Positions 51,203 through 61,019 of a stretch of 64,000 bases of DNA are shown in pieces. The stretch lies in contig NZ_FUYE01000020.1 of NCBI RefSeq assembly GCF_900167535.1, positions 1 through 64,000 on the forward strand, given 5' to 3'. The first letter of the stretch is position 1. The number at the start of each line of letters is the position of its first letter. The notes beneath the pieces are model-generated. The model saw only the letters and a list, made by a program, of their open reading frames with translations, did not search any database and was not told the DNA's origin. A program made the translations under genes and the position numbers. The stretch is from Prosthecobacter debontii (GTDB lineage Bacteria; Verrucomicrobiota; Verrucomicrobiia; Verrucomicrobiales; Verrucomicrobiaceae).

Positions 51203-54200
51203 TCAATGCAGGTAGAAAAACTCGTTGGCGTTCAGCAAGACATGGCAGAGGTCGGCCAAAGCACGCTTGTAGGGGTCCACCATTTCGGCCATCGTTTGTT
51301 CAGCACTGGACCAGGCCAAGTTAGCGGCAAGGGGTTCACGAACATTCCAACTCACTAAAGACTCACCTGCCCAACGGGTGGGATCAGAGGTCAGTTTCTC
51401 ATCAGGTTGGATGCCACGAACGACGCGAGCCGCTTCGATGATTCCATCCCACTGATGCGGCACCGCGCGACGATGAACACCGCCGATGACCAGCGATGAA
51501 GCTCCTTTGCTCAAGCCACTGCGGACGCTGTGCTGTGCGACCGAAGTCAGCATCGGTGCATTTGGCTTGTCCACCTGCTGCATCTGGAAAGTGACCGTAT
51601 GAGCGCTGCAAGAAACTTTGACCGCTATGTGATAACTGACCCCCAGTTCCAAACGAAGATCTGAAGCCACAGGTTCATAGGCGATGTTGCGATTTTCATC
51701 TTCGCCCACGAGTTGGATCAATAAGTTGCGGGGTTTGAAGCGGGACTTCTCACCCGTGACGCCCAAGCTCCAGCCAAAGGCTTCTTCATTATCCTTTCCG
51801 TTATTCCAACGAGAGGCAATGGTGCGCACGGAGGCAGCCGTATCCACGCTATCCAGCTTCACAATCGCTTCGATCGTGAATTCATCGCCTTCCTTTTCAT
51901 CGGAGGTGGAGACGAGACGTTCATGAGGTGTGTTTTCTTTGAAGCGGCTCGCAGCTTGCACTTCATCGCTACTCATAGCCAGCGGGCCACTTTCATTGGC
52001 GGGTTCTTCCGCCTTGGTTTGCCGTGCGATAAACTCTTCCGCCATGGCACGCTCCTTCTTTGTGGGCAGGCGCCCCAGGGCATACTCCCAGACATCATCC
52101 AGAGACGAGACCCGAGCGGCCATCTTCTGAGCCCGTGTCAGCGTCCAGTCACCATTCAGCAGCAGCAGCGCTTGCGTCGGTGTCGTGGTGCTTTGCCGTT
52201 CTGAGGTGCTGGCAAAACCTGCGGGTGCATCCAGGCTACGCAAAAGCTCATTCTGACTGTTACGCTTCTTGATCGTGTAAATGGAGCGGCGGGTGCCATT
52301 CCCATCGGTGGAAGGGCCGCCGGACGTGAGATCCAGCTCGCCGCTGGTCGCCAGCATGGCGTCACGAATCTGCTCCGCATCAAGGCGACGAGGATTGAAG
52401 CGCCACAGGTATTTGTTGGCCGGATCAATCTTAGCCGCAATGTCGGGGACTTCACGATGAGCCGTCTGGCGATAGGTCGCTGACAAGAGAATCTCACGAT
52501 GCAGCTTTTTCAGGCTCCACCCACCTGCCAGGAAACGCTGGGTGAGGTAGTCCAGCAATTCAGGGTGAGACGGCGGTTGGCCCAGCTTGCCGAAATCATT
52601 GGGGGTTTCGACAATGCCTTTGCCAAAGAGATAGTGCCACACGCGATTCGTGATCACCCGAGTCGTAAGCTGATTTTCTGGACGTGTGATCCAGGCCGCC
52701 AACGTGCTACGACGGCCGGTGGAGTTCGGCAGCGCTTGGATCTCAGGGTCCTTCGGCTCCAACAAGGTCAGGAATCCAGGAGCGATATCCGTTTCTCCCT
52801 TGCGCGTTTTCAGAGGATTTGGCGGCGCTTTGGCCGTGGCATCCGTGGCCACGAAGGCCTTAACCAAGGGCTGAGGTTTAAGGTGATCAAACTTCTTCAG
52901 TTCTTCGATGAGAGCCAAATACTTCTCCTTGTCCTCAGGCTTTTTAATGGTCTTCAGCGCATCAAAACGCTCCCGCTCATAAGCCATCTGGCGCTCGCAG
53001 AAGTAGGAGAACTGCCAATCGGATGGCTCGCGCTCTTCAGGCTTCTTATCCACCATGGCGCGGATGTCGTCTTTAAACCGGCCATAGGCGGTCTTGATCT
53101 TGTTTTGGATCATCGGCTCGATGATGGCATCGATCTGCGATTGGATGTGTGCCGTCGCTGCTTTGTAAGCCGCCTCCGCCTTGGCATACTCCGCCTTTTC
53201 CTCATCGGTGGCCAGATCCATATCATCCCGCCAGCGCACAGGCGTGAAGAAGGCGCGCAGACGATAGTAGTCCTTTTGCAGGATGGGGTCGAACTTATGA
53301 TCGTGACACTTGGCGCAGCCAAAGCTAAGCCCGAGGAAAAGCTCGCCTGCATTATCCGTCATGTCCGTGAGGATCACCTCATACTGCCCCCGGGCATCAC
53401 GCTGATTGTATTCGTAGATGGGATTGCGCAGGTAGGAAGTCGCCACCAGCACATTCGGGTCCTTCGGAGCGATCTCATCGCCAGCCAACTGCTCGCGCAC
53501 GAATTGATCAAAGGGTTTGTCCTCGTTCAGGCTCTTGATGACGTAGTCACGGTAAGGCCAGGCCGCAGGGCGGAAGGCATCCTGGTTGTAGCCATCGCTC
53601 TCCGCATACCGCGTGAGGTCCAGCCAATGCTGAGCCCAGCGCTCACCATAGCGTGGGCTGGCTAAAAGTTCATCCACCAGCTTTTCATAGGCCTTAGGGT
53701 CCTTGCTGTTCACGAAGGATTCCACCTGCTCCTTCGTCGGCGGCAGCCCATGAAGGCTGAAGTAGAGACGGCGCAGCAGTTCATGACGGTCGGCTTCAGG
53801 CGCGGGAGTCAAACCCAACTCCTGATGCTTCTTGGCGACGAAACGATCGATGTCATTGCGCCCCCAGGTGCTCTTGATTTCCGGCGGGGTCGGATTGCTC
53901 ACGGGCTGGAAAGCCCAGTATTTCCGCTCTTCCTCGGTGAACCCAAATTCATCCTTCTTACTGACGGCCACTTTAGCCGTTTCGGTTTCCGGCCAAGGTG
54001 CCCCCAGCTTGACCCATTTCTCCAGGACCTGAATCTCCTTCTGGGGGAGTTTTTCTTTCGGCGGCATGGCCAAGTCTTCATCCTGGTAACGCACGGCGGA
54101 GATCACCAAAGACTTGTCCACATGACCTGGAATGAGTGCAGGACCGGAATCCCCTCCTTGGGTGATGTAGGCCAGATTGTCCATGCGCAGCCCACCCTTC

Positions 54201-54352
54201 TGCTTCTCCTCCGCATGGCAGGAATAGCAGCGATTGGCCAAAACGGGACGAACTTCGTTTTCAAAGAACTTCATCACCTCGGGCTCCAAAGCGGAAGCCT
54301 GGGTGGCGATAGCCAGGGTAAAAACGGGTAAAACTGAACGCGACAGGAACAT
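51203..54352 (-). CDS. DUF1549/DUF1553 protein with cytochrome c-like and LamG domains
   Basis: A protein of 1049 aa. After a signal peptide (LSRSVLPVFTLAIATQASA) comes a planctomycete-type cytochrome domain with one heme motif, CYSCH (42-46), and PALIPGHVDKSLVISAVRYQ. DUF1549 follows (RNDIDRFVAKKHQELGLTPA, then LLRRLYFSLHGLPPT and YGERWAQHWLDLTRYAESDG), then DUF1553 (ITRPENQLTTRVITNRVWHY, then NPRRLDAEQIRDAMLATSGE). Near the C-terminus a LamG-like sandwich is inserted (FTIEAIVKLDSVDTAASVRT). Redox-linked extracellular carbohydrate processing is commonly proposed but unproven. It forms a pair with the DUF1501 gene downstream. Confidence 0.88.
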   Translation of the reverse strand: MFLSRSVLPVFTLAIATQASALEPEVMKFFENEVRPVLANRCYSCHAEEKQKGGLRMDNLAYITQGGDSGPALIPGHVDKSLVISAVRYQDEDLAMPPKEKLPQKEIQVLEKWVKLGAPWPETETAKVAVSKKDEFGFTEEERKYWAFQPVSNPTPPEIKSTWGRNDIDRFVAKKHQELGLTPAPEADRHELLRRLYFSLHGLPPTKEQVESFVNSKDPKAYEKLVDELLASPRYGERWAQHWLDLTRYAESDGYNQDAFRPAAWPYRDYVIKSLNEDKPFDQFVREQLAGDEIAPKDPNVLVATSYLRNPIYEYNQRDARGQYEVILTDMTDNAGELFLGLSFGCAKCHDHKFDPILQKDYYRLRAFFTPVRWRDDMDLATDEEKAEYAKAEAAYKAATAHIQSQIDAIIEPMIQNKIKTAYGRFKDDIRAMVDKKPEEREPSDWQFSYFCERQMAYERERFDALKTIKKPEDKEKYLALIEELKKFDHLKPQPLVKAFVATDATAKAPPNPLKTRKGETDIAPGFLTLLEPKDPEIQALPNSTGRRSTLAAWITRPENQLTTRVITNRVWHYLFGKGIVETPNDFGKLGQPPSHPELLDYLTQRFLAGGWSLKKLHREILLSATYRQTAHREVPDIAAKIDPANKYLWRFNPRRLDAEQIRDAMLATSGELDLTSGGPSTDGNGTRRSIYTIKKRNSQNELLRSLDAPAGFASTSERQSTTTPTQALLLLNGDWTLTRAQKMAARVSSLDDVWEYALGRLPTKKERAMAEEFIARQTKAEEPANESGPLAMSSDEVQAASRFKENTPHERLVSTSDEKEGDEFTIEAIVKLDSVDTAASVRTIASRWNNGKDNEEAFGWSLGVTGEKSRFKPRNLLIQLVGEDENRNIAYEPVASDLRLELGVSYHIAVKVSCSAHTVTFQMQQVDKPNAPMLTSVAQHSVRSGLSKGASSLVIGGVHRRAVPHQWDGIIEAARVVRGIQPDEKLTSDPTRWAGESLVSWNVREPLAANLAWSSAEQTMAEMVDPYKRALADLCHVLLNANEFFYLH

Positions 54353-54514
54353 GATGCCTTTATAAGGCGATCCAGCCGGACTTTTTGACAAAAAAATTCG
54401 ATTAAAGGCTGCTTTCCTAACGAAGAGGGTGCCGATTCCCCTCTTAGCCCGTGGCTTTCACCCTCGTTTGCGGATCTCTCGTCCGGCCTTGTCCATGCTA
54501 GCCCAGCCAAACAA

Positions 54515-54549
54515 ATCGGGCCTTCACGCTTAACGCATGAAGGCCCGAT
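54515..54549 (-). terminator. Hairpin terminator downstream of rho
   Basis: ATCGGGCCTTCA (54515-54526) pairs perfectly with TGAAGGCCCGAT (54538-54549) around an 11-nt loop. It lies 29 bp after the rho stop; on the minus strand it is followed by TTGTTTGG, a modest T-rich run. It probably ends rho transcription before the DUF1549/1553 gene. Confidence 0.7.
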
Positions 54550-54578
54550 CTAAATCACTTCAAAAGGATAAGGGTCAC

Positions 54579-56360
54579 CTAACAAGCAACGCCTTTGCTC
54601 GGCAGATCCACCAGCATCTGAGCATTGCTCGGATAACGCTCCATGAGGGTCAGCACACGCTGAATCGCATCGATCGGTTTATGACCGGCGAGTCCACGGC
54701 GGAGCATGTGAATCTTATCCAACTGGAAAGGCTGGAGAAGAAGCTCCTCACGACGAGTGCCGGACTTGAAGATGTTCACGGCGGGATAGTAGAACTGCTC
54801 AGCGATCTTACGATCCAACACGAGTTCCATATTTCCGGTGCCTTTGAACTCCTGGAAGATGAGGTCATCCATGCGGCTGCCAGTTTCCACAAGAGCCGTG
54901 GCTAACACAGTCAGACTGCCGGCCTGACGAGTGTTACGAGCCGCCGCGAAAAGGCGGCGAGGGATCTCCATGGCACCCACGCCCATACCACCGCTCATGG
55001 TCGCACCACCTTGTTTGGCATTGTTAAAGGCACGTGCCAGACGAGTGATGGAATCCATCAGCATGAACACATGCTCTCCACACTCCACCAAGCGCTTGGC
55101 ACGCTCCACGGCAAAGGTAGCAATGCGAGTGTGGCTCTTGATGTCCTGATCGTTCGAGCTGGCGTAGATTTCAGCCTTCGGCAGGATGCGCTTGAACTCC
55201 GTCACTTCTTCAGGCCGCTCATCCACCAGCAGGATCATCAGATGCATGTTAGGATGGTTGGCCACCACAGCTTCGGCGATGTGCTGAAGCATGGTGGTTT
55301 TACCCGCACGCGGAGGAGCCACAATGAGTCCACGTTGGCCGCGCCCCACCGGCGTGAACATATCGATCACACGCGTGGTTAGGCGGTCCTTCACGGTTTC
55401 CAGCTGAATCTTCTTGTTGGGGTTGATGGCTTTCAACTCTTCGAAGAGAGGCAAGTCACGCATCGCCTCAGGCGCACGTGCATTGACTTCAGCCACGCTG
55501 GTGACCTGAGGGCCGCGCGGGCCTTTTTGTGCCACCCCTTTGATCTGCATCCCCTCCCGCAGACCATACTGACGGATAAAATCCGCTGAGATGAATGGAT
55601 CATTCGGATGCTGAGCATACATCCGCTCACGCTGACGCAGGAATCCATACCCTTTCGGTGTCAATTCGAGCACGCCATCGGCGGGTTCAGGGGGGCCCAT
55701 CGGCACTTCTGGAGCACGTGTGCGATCATCGTCGCCAGGTTGGCTGCTGGATTGACCACCGTTGGCTGCGGATGCCGCCTGCTGACGGGCCAATTTCTCC
55801 TGGCGGAAGCGCTCACGACGTTCCTTCCAACGCTCAAATTTAGACTTCCGGCGTTCAGGCGGAGCAGGAGCTTCCGACGTAGGGGCTGGAGCAGGAGCCG
55901 ATACAGGCTCATTCTCAGGCGCAGGTGGCGGGACAGGAGTCGCTTCAGCAATGATGGGCAGAGGCTCCTCAACAGGTGCGGCAGCGGGTGCGCTTTCGGC
56001 AACTGGGGCTTGAGTCGCCGTCACTTCCGAAGGAGCTGACGGAGCAGAACTCTGTTCCGTCTGTTGCATCTGCGCCAGCATCTCCGCAGCCTTTTTCGAG
56101 ACGGCTGATTTGCGTGGAGCCCGAGGCTTTTTCGCTTCAGCAGCTTGGACTGCAGGAGCTTCAGCGACGACGGCTTCAGGCTGGATTTCAGGCGCTTCGT
56201 CAGGCTTGGCTTTAGCCGCTTTTTTCGCCGGCGCTTTCTTAGCGGCGGTCTTTTTCGTTGCAGCTTTTTTTGCCGCAGCCTTTTTGGCTGGAGCCTTCTT
56301 GGCAGCCTTCACAGGCTTATCATCCGAAGTTGGCAGATCGAGCAGGAGTTCGTCACTCAT
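54579..56360 (-). CDS. rho: Transcription termination factor Rho with long N-terminal extension
   Basis: A protein of 593 aa against about 420 for E. coli Rho. Residues 1-228 form an extra low-complexity region: Lys/Ala repeats ([20 protein letters not shown], about 21-50), a Pro/Ala/Glu part, and an Arg/Lys-rich helix ([20 protein letters not shown]). The normal domains follow: [16 protein letters not shown] (RNA-binding), the [19 protein letters not shown]-loop, [18 protein letters not shown] and [12 protein letters not shown]. Extensions of this kind occur in several phyla and may drive RNA binding or condensate formation; that role is inferred here. Confidence 0.95.
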   Translation of the reverse strand: MSDELLLDLPTSDDKPVKAAKKAPAKKAAAKKAATKKTAAKKAPAKKAAKAKPDEAPEIQPEAVVAEAPAVQAAEAKKPRAPRKSAVSKKAAEMLAQMQQTEQSSAPSAPSEVTATQAPVAESAPAAAPVEEPLPIIAEATPVPPPAPENEPVSAPAPAPTSEAPAPPERRKSKFERWKERRERFRQEKLARQQAASAANGGQSSSQPGDDDRTRAPEVPMGPPEPADGVLELTPKGYGFLRQRERMYAQHPNDPFISADFIRQYGLREGMQIKGVAQKGPRGPQVTSVAEVNARAPEAMRDLPLFEELKAINPNKKIQLETVKDRLTTRVIDMFTPVGRGQRGLIVAPPRAGKTTMLQHIAEAVVANHPNMHLMILLVDERPEEVTEFKRILPKAEIYASSNDQDIKSHTRIATFAVERAKRLVECGEHVFMLMDSITRLARAFNNAKQGGATMSGGMGVGAMEIPRRLFAAARNTRQAGSLTVLATALVETGSRMDDLIFQEFKGTGNMELVLDRKIAEQFYYPAVNIFKSGTRREELLLQPFQLDKIHMLRRGLAGHKPIDAIQRVLTLMERYPSNAQMLVDLPSKGVAC

Positions 56361-56377
56361 GATGGTTTCAAAAATGG

Positions 56378-57127
56378 TTAGGACAGTTCATCGGCGATCT
56401 CGTCCGCGATTTCGAAGTTCGCGTGGACGTTTTGCGTATCGTCGTAGTCATCGAGGATGTCGTAGAGCTTGATCAAGGCACGCCCGATCTCGACATCAGT
56501 GATGGTCACTGTGGTGCTGGGTTGATAAATCAGTTTCTGAGATTTGGTCGTCAGCCCCTTCTCACGCAGGGCGGATGCCACCTGAAAAGTTTGTTCGGAG
56601 GCGGTGTAAAAAATCCACTCATCATCTCCGTCCTGGACGTCGTCCGCACCTGCTTCCAGGGCGATTTCGGTGGCTTCGTCTTCACTCATGCTGCCCTTGT
56701 CCACGCGAATTTCGCCACGCCGTGTGAAAAGGTAGGCCACACTGCCTGCATCAGCAAACGTGCCGCCGTTTTTACCGAAAAGCACCCGCAGGTCATTGGC
56801 GGCGCGGTTTCGGTTATCCGTCACCACTTCCACCATCATGGCCACACCGCCGGGGCCATAGCCTTCATAGGTGATCTCTTCAATCGCCGCACCTTCCAAC
56901 TCTCCTGCGCCTTTCTTGATGGCGCGCTCGATGTTGTCATTCGGCACATTTGCAGCACGCGCAGCCAGGATGGCCGAGCGGAGGCGAGCGTTGAGATCGG
57001 GGTTGGAGCCACCGTTCTTCGCGGCGACGGTGAGTTCTTTGGAAAGCTTGCTGAAGACCTTGCCACGCTTCACGTCCACCACGGCCTTGATGTGCTTGAC
57101 CTTGGACCACTTGTTATGTCCTGCCAT
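56378..57127 (-). CDS. yebC: YebC/PmpR family protein
   Basis: A protein of 249 aa from the ATG at 57127, giving the canonical MAGHNKWSKVKHIKAVVDVK. It continues with GKVFSKLSKELTVAAKNGGS, NVPNDNIERAIKKGAGELEG, YEGYGPGGVAMMVEVVTDNR and NRAANDLRVLFGKNGG, all standard for the family. YebC proteins act as transcription regulators and, more recently, as ribosome-associated factors that relieve stalling; which applies here is unknown. The frame is open upstream to 57331 but lacks family signal there. rho lies 17 bp downstream, so the two may form an operon. Confidence 0.94.
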   Translation of the reverse strand: MAGHNKWSKVKHIKAVVDVKRGKVFSKLSKELTVAAKNGGSNPDLNARLRSAILAARAANVPNDNIERAIKKGAGELEGAAIEEITYEGYGPGGVAMMVEVVTDNRNRAANDLRVLFGKNGGTFADAGSVAYLFTRRGEIRVDKGSMSEDEATEIALEAGADDVQDGDDEWIFYTASEQTFQVASALREKGLTTKSQKLIYQPSTTVTITDVEIGRALIKLYDILDDYDDTQNVHANFEIADEIADELS

Positions 57128-57448
57128 GTTGCGATGTCTGGGTTGGGGAAAATGGAAGGGGCTCTGGCGCTTCGCAGACGGCGAGTCCCTTGTGGGAGAT
57201 AGGAATGGAATTTGGGGGAATGAGCGGCCTTGCCGCGGTGTCTGCTCAGTTACAGGCCGAGACCTGTCGCAGGATGGATTTCGTGAGCCTTGGCTTTTTG
57301 AAATCACAGCTCCAATCGCCGGAGCAGTCACCAGTGTTCACCTGATTGAGAGAACCAGGAACAAGGGGAGTTTGAGGGAGGGAGAGGCGAGATGCAAGGT
57401 GTTTTTTTCTTCGATGCCTGCTCGCAGAGACATGCTATCGTCCTTTCT
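57128..57448. promoter_or_regulatory. Divergent promoter region, yebC / nadE
   Basis: A gap of 321 bp between divergent starts, so it should hold promoters for yebC-rho and for nadE. Neither a clear hexamer pair nor a riboswitch-like or repeat structure was found. Open frames run into it from both sides but lack recognisable coding signal. Confidence 0.35.
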
Positions 57449-59389
57449 ATGCCCAACCCACCCCTCCCCAGCAGCCTCCGAGAGCAATACGGTTTCGTGC
57501 GTGTCGCGACCGTATCTCCCGAGCTGACACTTGGGGATGTCGCGTCCAATGTCGCCGTTTTGAAAGGCGAAATGCAGCGCCTCGCGCAAGAGGGTTGTCG
57601 GCTTATCGTTTTTCCTGAACTGAGCCTAACAGGCTATTCCTGCGCTGATCTTTTTTACCTGCGCACGCTTCAGCAGCAAGCCCTCGCAGGCGCTCAGGAG
57701 TTGGCTGAAGCCAGCTCGGGCCTGGGTTGCTGCCTCATTGTCGGCCTTCCCTTGGCAGTGCAGGGGCGCCTTTACAATGTAGCTGCGGTCATCGCGGCGG
57801 GTGAGATTCTCGGCTTTGTTCCCAAAACCTTTTTGCCCAACGCAGGTGAGTTTTATGAACGGCGCTGGTTTTCCCCTGCAGAGACGCTGACGTCAGGTCA
57901 CACAGACGATGGCACCCCGATCGGCACGGATCTGCTCTTTGAGGCCACGGACCTGCCTGGCTTTGTGGTGGGGGTCGAGATTTGTGAAGATTTATGGACT
58001 GTCATTCCGCCCTCCAGCCACGCGGCTGTCGCCGGGGCCACGCTTTTAGCCAATCCCTCCGCCAGTAACGAACTGCTGGGCAAGGTTCATTACCGTCGTA
58101 CCCTAGTCACTCAGCAAAGCGCACGCTGTCTGGCTGCTTATGTTTATGCCGGAGCGAGCGCGGGAGAATCCAGCACGGATACCGTTTACTCGGGACACGG
58201 CATCATCGCCGAGAATGGAATGCTCTTGAGCGAAACCGAGCGCTTCAGTTTTGACACACGTTCGGTTATGTCCGATGTGGATCTTCAGCGCCTGGAGCAT
58301 GAGCGGCTGCGGAGCACGGCTTTCAGAGATGCGGCCGCCACGAAGTCATTCACCCATGTCACCTTTCATCTCGGTGATCATCGTGGCCCTGCCCATGACG
58401 GCCTTAGGCGCCCGATCTCAGCGCATCCCTTTGTGCCTCCCGCAGGGGTGAATCGCACTGCGGTGTGCGAAGAAATCTTTGCCATCCAAGCCACGGGCTT
58501 AGCACGCCGCCTGCGCCAGACGAAAAGCAAGACGGCCGTCTTAGGTCTGTCCGGCGGCTTGGATTCCACGCTGGCGCTGCTGGTGATGATCGAAGCTCTG
58601 AAGAGAGCTCAGATGCCGCGGGAGGCAGGTCTCACCATCACCATGCCCGGGTTTGGCACCACGGCCCGGACCAAAGGCAATGCCGAGAAACTCGCCGAAG
58701 CCCTGGGCATTCCCTTGCGCACCATCCCCATCGGCCCCGCCGTGGAGCAGCATTTCAAGGACATCTCCCACCCACCAGGATTGCACGACGTCACGTATGA
58801 AAACGCGCAAGCACGCGAACGCACTCAGGTGCTCATGGACGTGGCCAATCAAACGGGAGGCATCGTTGTCGGCACCGGAGATTTATCCGAGTCGGCCTTG
58901 GGCTGGTGCACCTTCAATGGCGATCACATGTCCATGTATCACGTGAATGTCGGGGTGCCGAAAACCCTGGTGAAATACATCATCGAATGGTGCGCTACGG
59001 AGCTCTATGCAACTGAAGCAGGGGCTATCCTGCATGATATCATCGACACGCCGATTTCCCCTGAGCTCCTGCCTGTTGGAGCGGATGGGAGTCTGGAGCA
59101 GAAAACCGAAGATACCGTGGGGCCTTACGAGTTGCATGACTTCTTCCTCTTCCATTTCGTGCGGCATGGATGCGGCAAAGCCAAGATCCTCTACCTCGCC
59201 GAGCAAGCCTTCAGTGATAAATACCCCATTGAGGTGATCGAGCGCTGGCTGACGGTCTTCCTGCGCCGTTTTGTGCAGAGTCAATTCAAGCGCTCCTCTA
59301 TGCCCGATGGTCCTAAAGTGGGCACGGTGGCCCTCTCCCCACGTGGTGATTGGCGCATGCCCAGCGATTACTCCGGCACGGATTTTTGA
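57449..59389 (+). CDS. nadE: Glutamine-dependent NAD+ synthetase
   Basis: A protein of 646 aa, last step of NAD synthesis: amidation of nicotinic acid adenine dinucleotide with ammonia from glutamine. The N-terminal nitrilase-type glutaminase has its Glu57 ([13 protein letters not shown]), Lys126 ([10 protein letters not shown]) and nucleophile Cys179 ([10 protein letters not shown]). The C-terminal synthetase has the PP-loop [10 protein letters not shown] (about 367-376), then [16 protein letters not shown] and [20 protein letters not shown]. The length matches two-domain NadE. The ATG at 57449 is preferred to an ATG at 57392, which gives an extra segment unlike the family. Confidence 0.95.
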   Translation: MPNPPLPSSLREQYGFVRVATVSPELTLGDVASNVAVLKGEMQRLAQEGCRLIVFPELSLTGYSCADLFYLRTLQQQALAGAQELAEASSGLGCCLIVGLPLAVQGRLYNVAAVIAAGEILGFVPKTFLPNAGEFYERRWFSPAETLTSGHTDDGTPIGTDLLFEATDLPGFVVGVEICEDLWTVIPPSSHAAVAGATLLANPSASNELLGKVHYRRTLVTQQSARCLAAYVYAGASAGESSTDTVYSGHGIIAENGMLLSETERFSFDTRSVMSDVDLQRLEHERLRSTAFRDAAATKSFTHVTFHLGDHRGPAHDGLRRPISAHPFVPPAGVNRTAVCEEIFAIQATGLARRLRQTKSKTAVLGLSGGLDSTLALLVMIEALKRAQMPREAGLTITMPGFGTTARTKGNAEKLAEALGIPLRTIPIGPAVEQHFKDISHPPGLHDVTYENAQARERTQVLMDVANQTGGIVVGTGDLSESALGWCTFNGDHMSMYHVNVGVPKTLVKYIIEWCATELYATEAGAILHDIIDTPISPELLPVGADGSLEQKTEDTVGPYELHDFFLFHFVRHGCGKAKILYLAEQAFSDKYPIEVIERWLTVFLRRFVQSQFKRSSMPDGPKVGTVALSPRGDWRMPSDYSGTDF

Positions 59390-59458
59390 TCCTGATGGAT
59401 GCGTTTATTGGTTAGCCGTTTTCTACTGAAAACAGGCTTCGCAAAGCTGACTCGAACG

Positions 59459-59478
59459 GTTCCGTTTATAGACGGAAC
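59459..59478. repeat. Short inverted repeat just before the 59481 start
   Basis: GTTCCGT (59459-59465) pairs with ACGGAAC (59472-59478) around TTATAG, ending 2 nt before the ATG at 59481. As RNA this would sit in the ribosome-binding region; as DNA it may be an operator overlapping the promoter. The arms are only 7 bp. Confidence 0.4.
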
Positions 59479-59480
59479 GT

Positions 59481-60911
59481 ATGAAGGTCTGCACGCTCCT
59501 GATTCCATCCCTTGTCTGGCTCTGGCCCGGCCTCGCTGCCACGGCGGCTGAGCCGATCTCCCTGGGTTCACGCCTGGAGTTGTTTGTCGATCCCTACCTC
59601 ATCGAAAGTCTGACACAGACCTCACTGAAGCTGCATGAACCGGTGAAGGCCCCGCGTCCTCAGTCTCCCCTTCCCGTTCAGCACATGATGACGGTGATCA
59701 AGGATGGCGATCTGTTCCGGGCCTGGTATCGCGGCAGTGACTCAAACTACAAAGGCCCCTTTCACAGCGGTCATCCAGGCGAGATCATCCAGTATGCCGA
59801 GAGCAAGGATGGCCATGAATGGACCTTTCCCAAGCTGGGCTTGCACGAAGCGAACGGCAGTCGGGATAACAACGTGATCCTGGCGAACATGCCGCCCTTT
59901 CTCACGAACTTCATGCCCTTCCTCGATAACCGTCCTGGCATCCCGAAGGAAGAGCGTTACAAGGCCTTGGCGGGTTATCCTGGCCCTGGAGATAAACGCG
60001 GCACGACACAACCTGGGCGAGGCTTGTTCGCCTTTGTTTCCCCTGACGGCATTCATTGGACAAAGAAACACGAAGCCATCCCTTACCGCCCCGAATGGCG
60101 ACACGCTTTCGATTCTCCCAATGTCTCGTTTTGGTCGGAGGCCGAGCAAAAATACGTCTGTTACTTCCGCACCTGGAGTGAGCCGGATCGGCTGCGCACC
60201 ATCAGCCGCAGCACATCACCGGATTTCATCACCTGGAGTCCGCCAGCCGCCATGCAGCCCAATCAACCCGGAGAGCATCTCTACACCAGTATGACGCATC
60301 CCTATTTCCGCGCACCGCATCTCTACATCGCGCTTCCTACCCGCTACGTGCCTGGAGTCGGTGAAAAGAAAGGCAGTGAGACCACCAACAACGTCACGGA
60401 CGTGCTCTTCATGACCAGCCGAGCGGGAACCGAGGCCTTTGACCGTACTTTTAAAGAAGCCTTCATCCGGCCGGGTCTCGATCCCAACCGCTGGGTCAAT
60501 CGGGCCAATTACGTCGCCTGCAATGTCTTGCCCACAGGTCCGCAGGAAATGTCCATCTATCATCGCAGTGGTGACCGCTACACGCTCCGCACCGATGGTT
60601 TTGCATCCGTTCACGCGGGGGCTGAGGAGGGAGAGTTTCTGACCAAACCGATAACTTTCACAGGCCGAACCCTCATCCTCAATTTCAGTGGGAGCGCCGT
60701 GGGTCAGCTTCGAGTCGAGATTCAAGACGTGCACGGCACTCCCATCCCTGGCTTTTCCTTGGCTGATTGTGAACCGGTCACGGGAGATCAAATCGAACTC
60801 CCTGTACGCTGGAAGAACGGCCAGGACCTGGCAAAGCTGGCGGGGCAGCCCATTCGATTGCGGTTTACCCTTCGAGACAGCGACCTGTTCTCCCTCCGAT
60901 TTCGCCAATAG
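59481..60911 (+). CDS. Secreted protein resembling GH32/GH43-type beta-propellers
   Basis: A protein of 476 aa with a signal peptide (LLIPSLVWLWPGLAATAA). SRLELFVDPYLIESL, DGDLFRAWYRGSDSNY, IIQYAESKDGHEWTFPKLGL, LFAFVSPDGIHWTKKHEAIP and YVCYFRTWSEPDRLRTISRS show repeated propeller-blade-like units ending in S-DG--W, as in glycosidase-like proteins common in Planctomycetes and Verrucomicrobia. A C-terminal beta-sandwich follows (LILNFSGSAVGQLRVEIQDV). No catalytic triad could be assigned. It lies downstream of nadE, with its own likely control region. Confidence 0.7.
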   Translation: MKVCTLLIPSLVWLWPGLAATAAEPISLGSRLELFVDPYLIESLTQTSLKLHEPVKAPRPQSPLPVQHMMTVIKDGDLFRAWYRGSDSNYKGPFHSGHPGEIIQYAESKDGHEWTFPKLGLHEANGSRDNNVILANMPPFLTNFMPFLDNRPGIPKEERYKALAGYPGPGDKRGTTQPGRGLFAFVSPDGIHWTKKHEAIPYRPEWRHAFDSPNVSFWSEAEQKYVCYFRTWSEPDRLRTISRSTSPDFITWSPPAAMQPNQPGEHLYTSMTHPYFRAPHLYIALPTRYVPGVGEKKGSETTNNVTDVLFMTSRAGTEAFDRTFKEAFIRPGLDPNRWVNRANYVACNVLPTGPQEMSIYHRSGDRYTLRTDGFASVHAGAEEGEFLTKPITFTGRTLILNFSGSAVGQLRVEIQDVHGTPIPGFSLADCEPVTGDQIELPVRWKNGQDLAKLAGQPIRLRFTLRDSDLFSLRFRQ

Positions 60912-61019
60912 GAGGCATTCCCCAATGGGGGCCCCGTCACAATCTTAGGTTCTTGATTTTCCGGTTGCCCTTGGGAGGGCAGCGGCTTAGTTGCGCGCCC
61001 GTTTCACCTTCCGCCAGCC

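Noticed and set aside
49782..51215. A 477-codon open frame on the plus strand
   Set aside because: It mirrors the DUF1501 gene on the opposite strand and carries no recognisable domain.
52499..53665. A 388-codon open frame on the plus strand
   Set aside because: Antisense to the DUF1549/1553 gene; Arg/Leu/Gln-rich shadow.
56215..56320. Tandem DNA repeat near the start of rho
   Set aside because: The pattern reflects Lys/Ala-rich codons in the Rho extension; unit lengths vary and it is in frame.
60915..60935. Hairpin CCCC-AAT-GGGG after the propeller-like gene
   Set aside because: Only a 4-bp stem with no T-run, too weak to call a terminator.
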